From a virus: 38,311 nucleotides of DNA. Position numbers and translations under genes: made by a program. Numbering within the stretch: the first letter of the stretch is position 1; every line of letters begins with the position of its first letter. Positions 37,570 through 38,311 of this stretch are shown one piece after another. The notes beneath the pieces were generated by a model. The model was not told the DNA's origin and searched no databases. It saw only the letters and a list, made by a program, of their open reading frames with translations. The stretch spans positions 1-38,311 of IMG/VR virus record IMGVR_UViG_3300042549_005347; one strand, given 5' to 3'.

Positions 37570-38154
37570 TTAGCGGTAAGGTTCACCCTCAGCCCATGCA
37601 ACAATGCACCAGCGTTCACCGCTAGTCACAGGCGTGACATGGTTAGGTAGATACGAAGCCCACAGGGTAGCAAAGCCGATATTCGTAGGAATCACATTGT
37701 CCATGTGACCAGCAGAAAGCACCACATCGCCACCCTCATACTCGTCAGGTTCCGACAACTGAAGAACCATAGATATTTTACGGCGGGGATTATTGCTAGA
37801 CCAATCCATAGAGCGACTCAAGTGGTCACCCTCTCTGAATCTTAAAATCTGGACAGTCCTGATTATGTTCCATTCAAAACGCCAAGAATTAGAACCTTCA
37901 AAAATAGTCTGCAAACGCTCCCAAAGACCAGGGTATTTCTTTTGCGACAGCGTATATGTCATCACCGAGCGAATAGATTTATCCGATTCATTTTCGTCAA
38001 CGGCGACTTCATGAATACCGTCCTCCATCAAAGCAAGAGCAATCAACTCCTCGCATTCCTCAGGAGTAAAAACAGAAACAACATTCGCCACACCATGAAG
38101 GCTCGGCGCATAAACCAATTTCCCCCTAGGGATAAAATGTCTACCCTTTGCCAT
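37570..38154 (-). CDS. 2-oxoglutarate/Fe(II) oxygenase-like protein with altered metal site
   Basis: The 194-aa protein has the PKHD/prolyl-hydroxylase-like fold: FTPEECEELIALAL, the strand VQILRFREGDHLSRSMDWSS, then RRKISMVLQLSEPDEYEGGD, IPTNIGFATLWASYLPNHVT (H172) and PVTSGERW (R181). The usual HxD pair is replaced by S115-M116-D117, so one of the three iron ligands appears missing; H111 four residues upstream might substitute, or the protein may be inactive or use another metal arrangement. A GAGGA site precedes the ATG. It overlaps the end of the preceding gene by 14 bases. The substrate cannot be predicted. Confidence 0.8.
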   Translation of the reverse strand: MAKGRHFIPRGKLVYAPSLHGVANVVSVFTPEECEELIALALMEDGIHEVAVDENESDKSIRSVMTYTLSQKKYPGLWERLQTIFEGSNSWRFEWNIIRTVQILRFREGDHLSRSMDWSSNNPRRKISMVLQLSEPDEYEGGDVVLSAGHMDNVIPTNIGFATLWASYLPNHVTPVTSGERWCIVAWAEGEPYR

Positions 38155-38311
38155 TTGTCCTCATCTTTGAATAACATTGATGCATTGCCAGAACTGGCTC
38201 CTCATGCTGGTCGCTAGAAATAAAAGACTCACCAGACCACACACGGCACTGCCAAGTTGCATCTTTATAAGTCAAAGAAAAACTGCAATCCTTCAAAGCA
38301 AACCATTTCGT
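38141..38311 (-). CDS. C-terminal fragment of an unidentified protein (cut by window edge)
   Basis: An open frame enters from the right edge and ends at TAG 38141-38143, overlapping the oxygenase start by 14 bases. Its last 56 residues include FALKDCSFSLTYKDATWQCR and ISSDQHEEPVLAMHQCYSKM. The sequence is rich in Trp, Cys and aromatic residues and has the overlap typical of coupled phage genes. The start lies outside the window and no family is recognised. Confidence 0.6.
   Translation of the reverse strand, partial: TKWFALKDCSFSLTYKDATWQCRVWSGESFISSDQHEEPVLAMHQCYSKMRTNGKG

Noticed and set aside
1-38311. tRNA genes, CRISPR arrays, integrase or attachment sites
   Set aside because: No intergenic gap is long enough or shows cloverleaf or repeat-spacer structure, and no integrase-like protein or duplicated att-like sequence was seen.

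Overview
The window is part of a tailed-phage genome, or of a large prophage-like region with no visible host genes. It carries a tail sheath, so the particle should have a contractile tail (myovirus morphology). Coding is dense, genes are often coupled through TAATG or ATGA overlaps, and no tRNA, rRNA, CRISPR array, integrase or insertion sequence is visible. GC content looks mid-40s percent on lines I sampled by eye; it was not computed. Several small families (portal-MuF fusion, small CRC-type zinc protein, DUF6197-like and DUF6321-like proteins, class II ribonucleotide reductase) and likely leaderless transcripts fit a phage of an actinobacterium, perhaps a freshwater one. That host assignment is inference.

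Layout. (1) Positions 1-9799, minus strand, read right to left: terminase large subunit, a 173-aa protein, a Rad52-like annealing protein, a RecB/Cas4-like exonuclease, a 170-aa protein, an IbrA-like PAPS-reductase-family protein, an IbrB/ParB-like protein, an Arg/Ala-rich protein, neck and tail-completion proteins, tail sheath, and the start of the tail tube, which runs off the left edge. Packaging, recombination, a putative regulatory or modification pair and tail genes therefore lie in one run. (2) Positions 9865-28762, plus strand: small membrane protein, portal-MuF fusion, an unusually long prohead protease, acidic Cys-rich and low-complexity proteins, then an array of very large accessory proteins (16011-27316), then the HK97-type major capsid protein and a strong terminator. 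(3) Positions 28836-34209: a 2-oxoglutarate oxygenase-like gene on plus, then minus-strand genes including a B12-dependent ribonucleotide reductase and two short probable structural genes, each with its own terminator and promoter-like element. (4) Positions 34341-36427, plus strand: small early-type genes including a dual-specificity-phosphatase-like protein. (5) Positions 36430-38311, minus strand: holin-like membrane protein, staphylococcal-nuclease-fold nuclease, DUF6321-like protein, a second oxygenase-like protein lacking a metal ligand, and a gene fragment cut by the right edge.

The most unusual part is 16011-27316, between protease and capsid. Four consecutive large proteins carry the same short motif, RCP(P/A)G...(F/I)T(D/N)..., with two cysteines always 18 residues apart. 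Two of them end in an atypical kinase domain of the PI3/4-kinase/HipA type (catalytic loops DRHGRN and DRHAGN), one ends in what looks like a degenerate copy of that domain, and one carries a region resembling DUF3626 or ADP-ribosyltransferase-like proteins. Basic Lys/Ala/Pro linkers and an internal tandem repeat join the parts, and small unrecognised genes are interleaved. My reading, which is inference, is a family of capsid-associated, possibly injected effector proteins built on a common targeting tag with exchangeable enzymatic domains.
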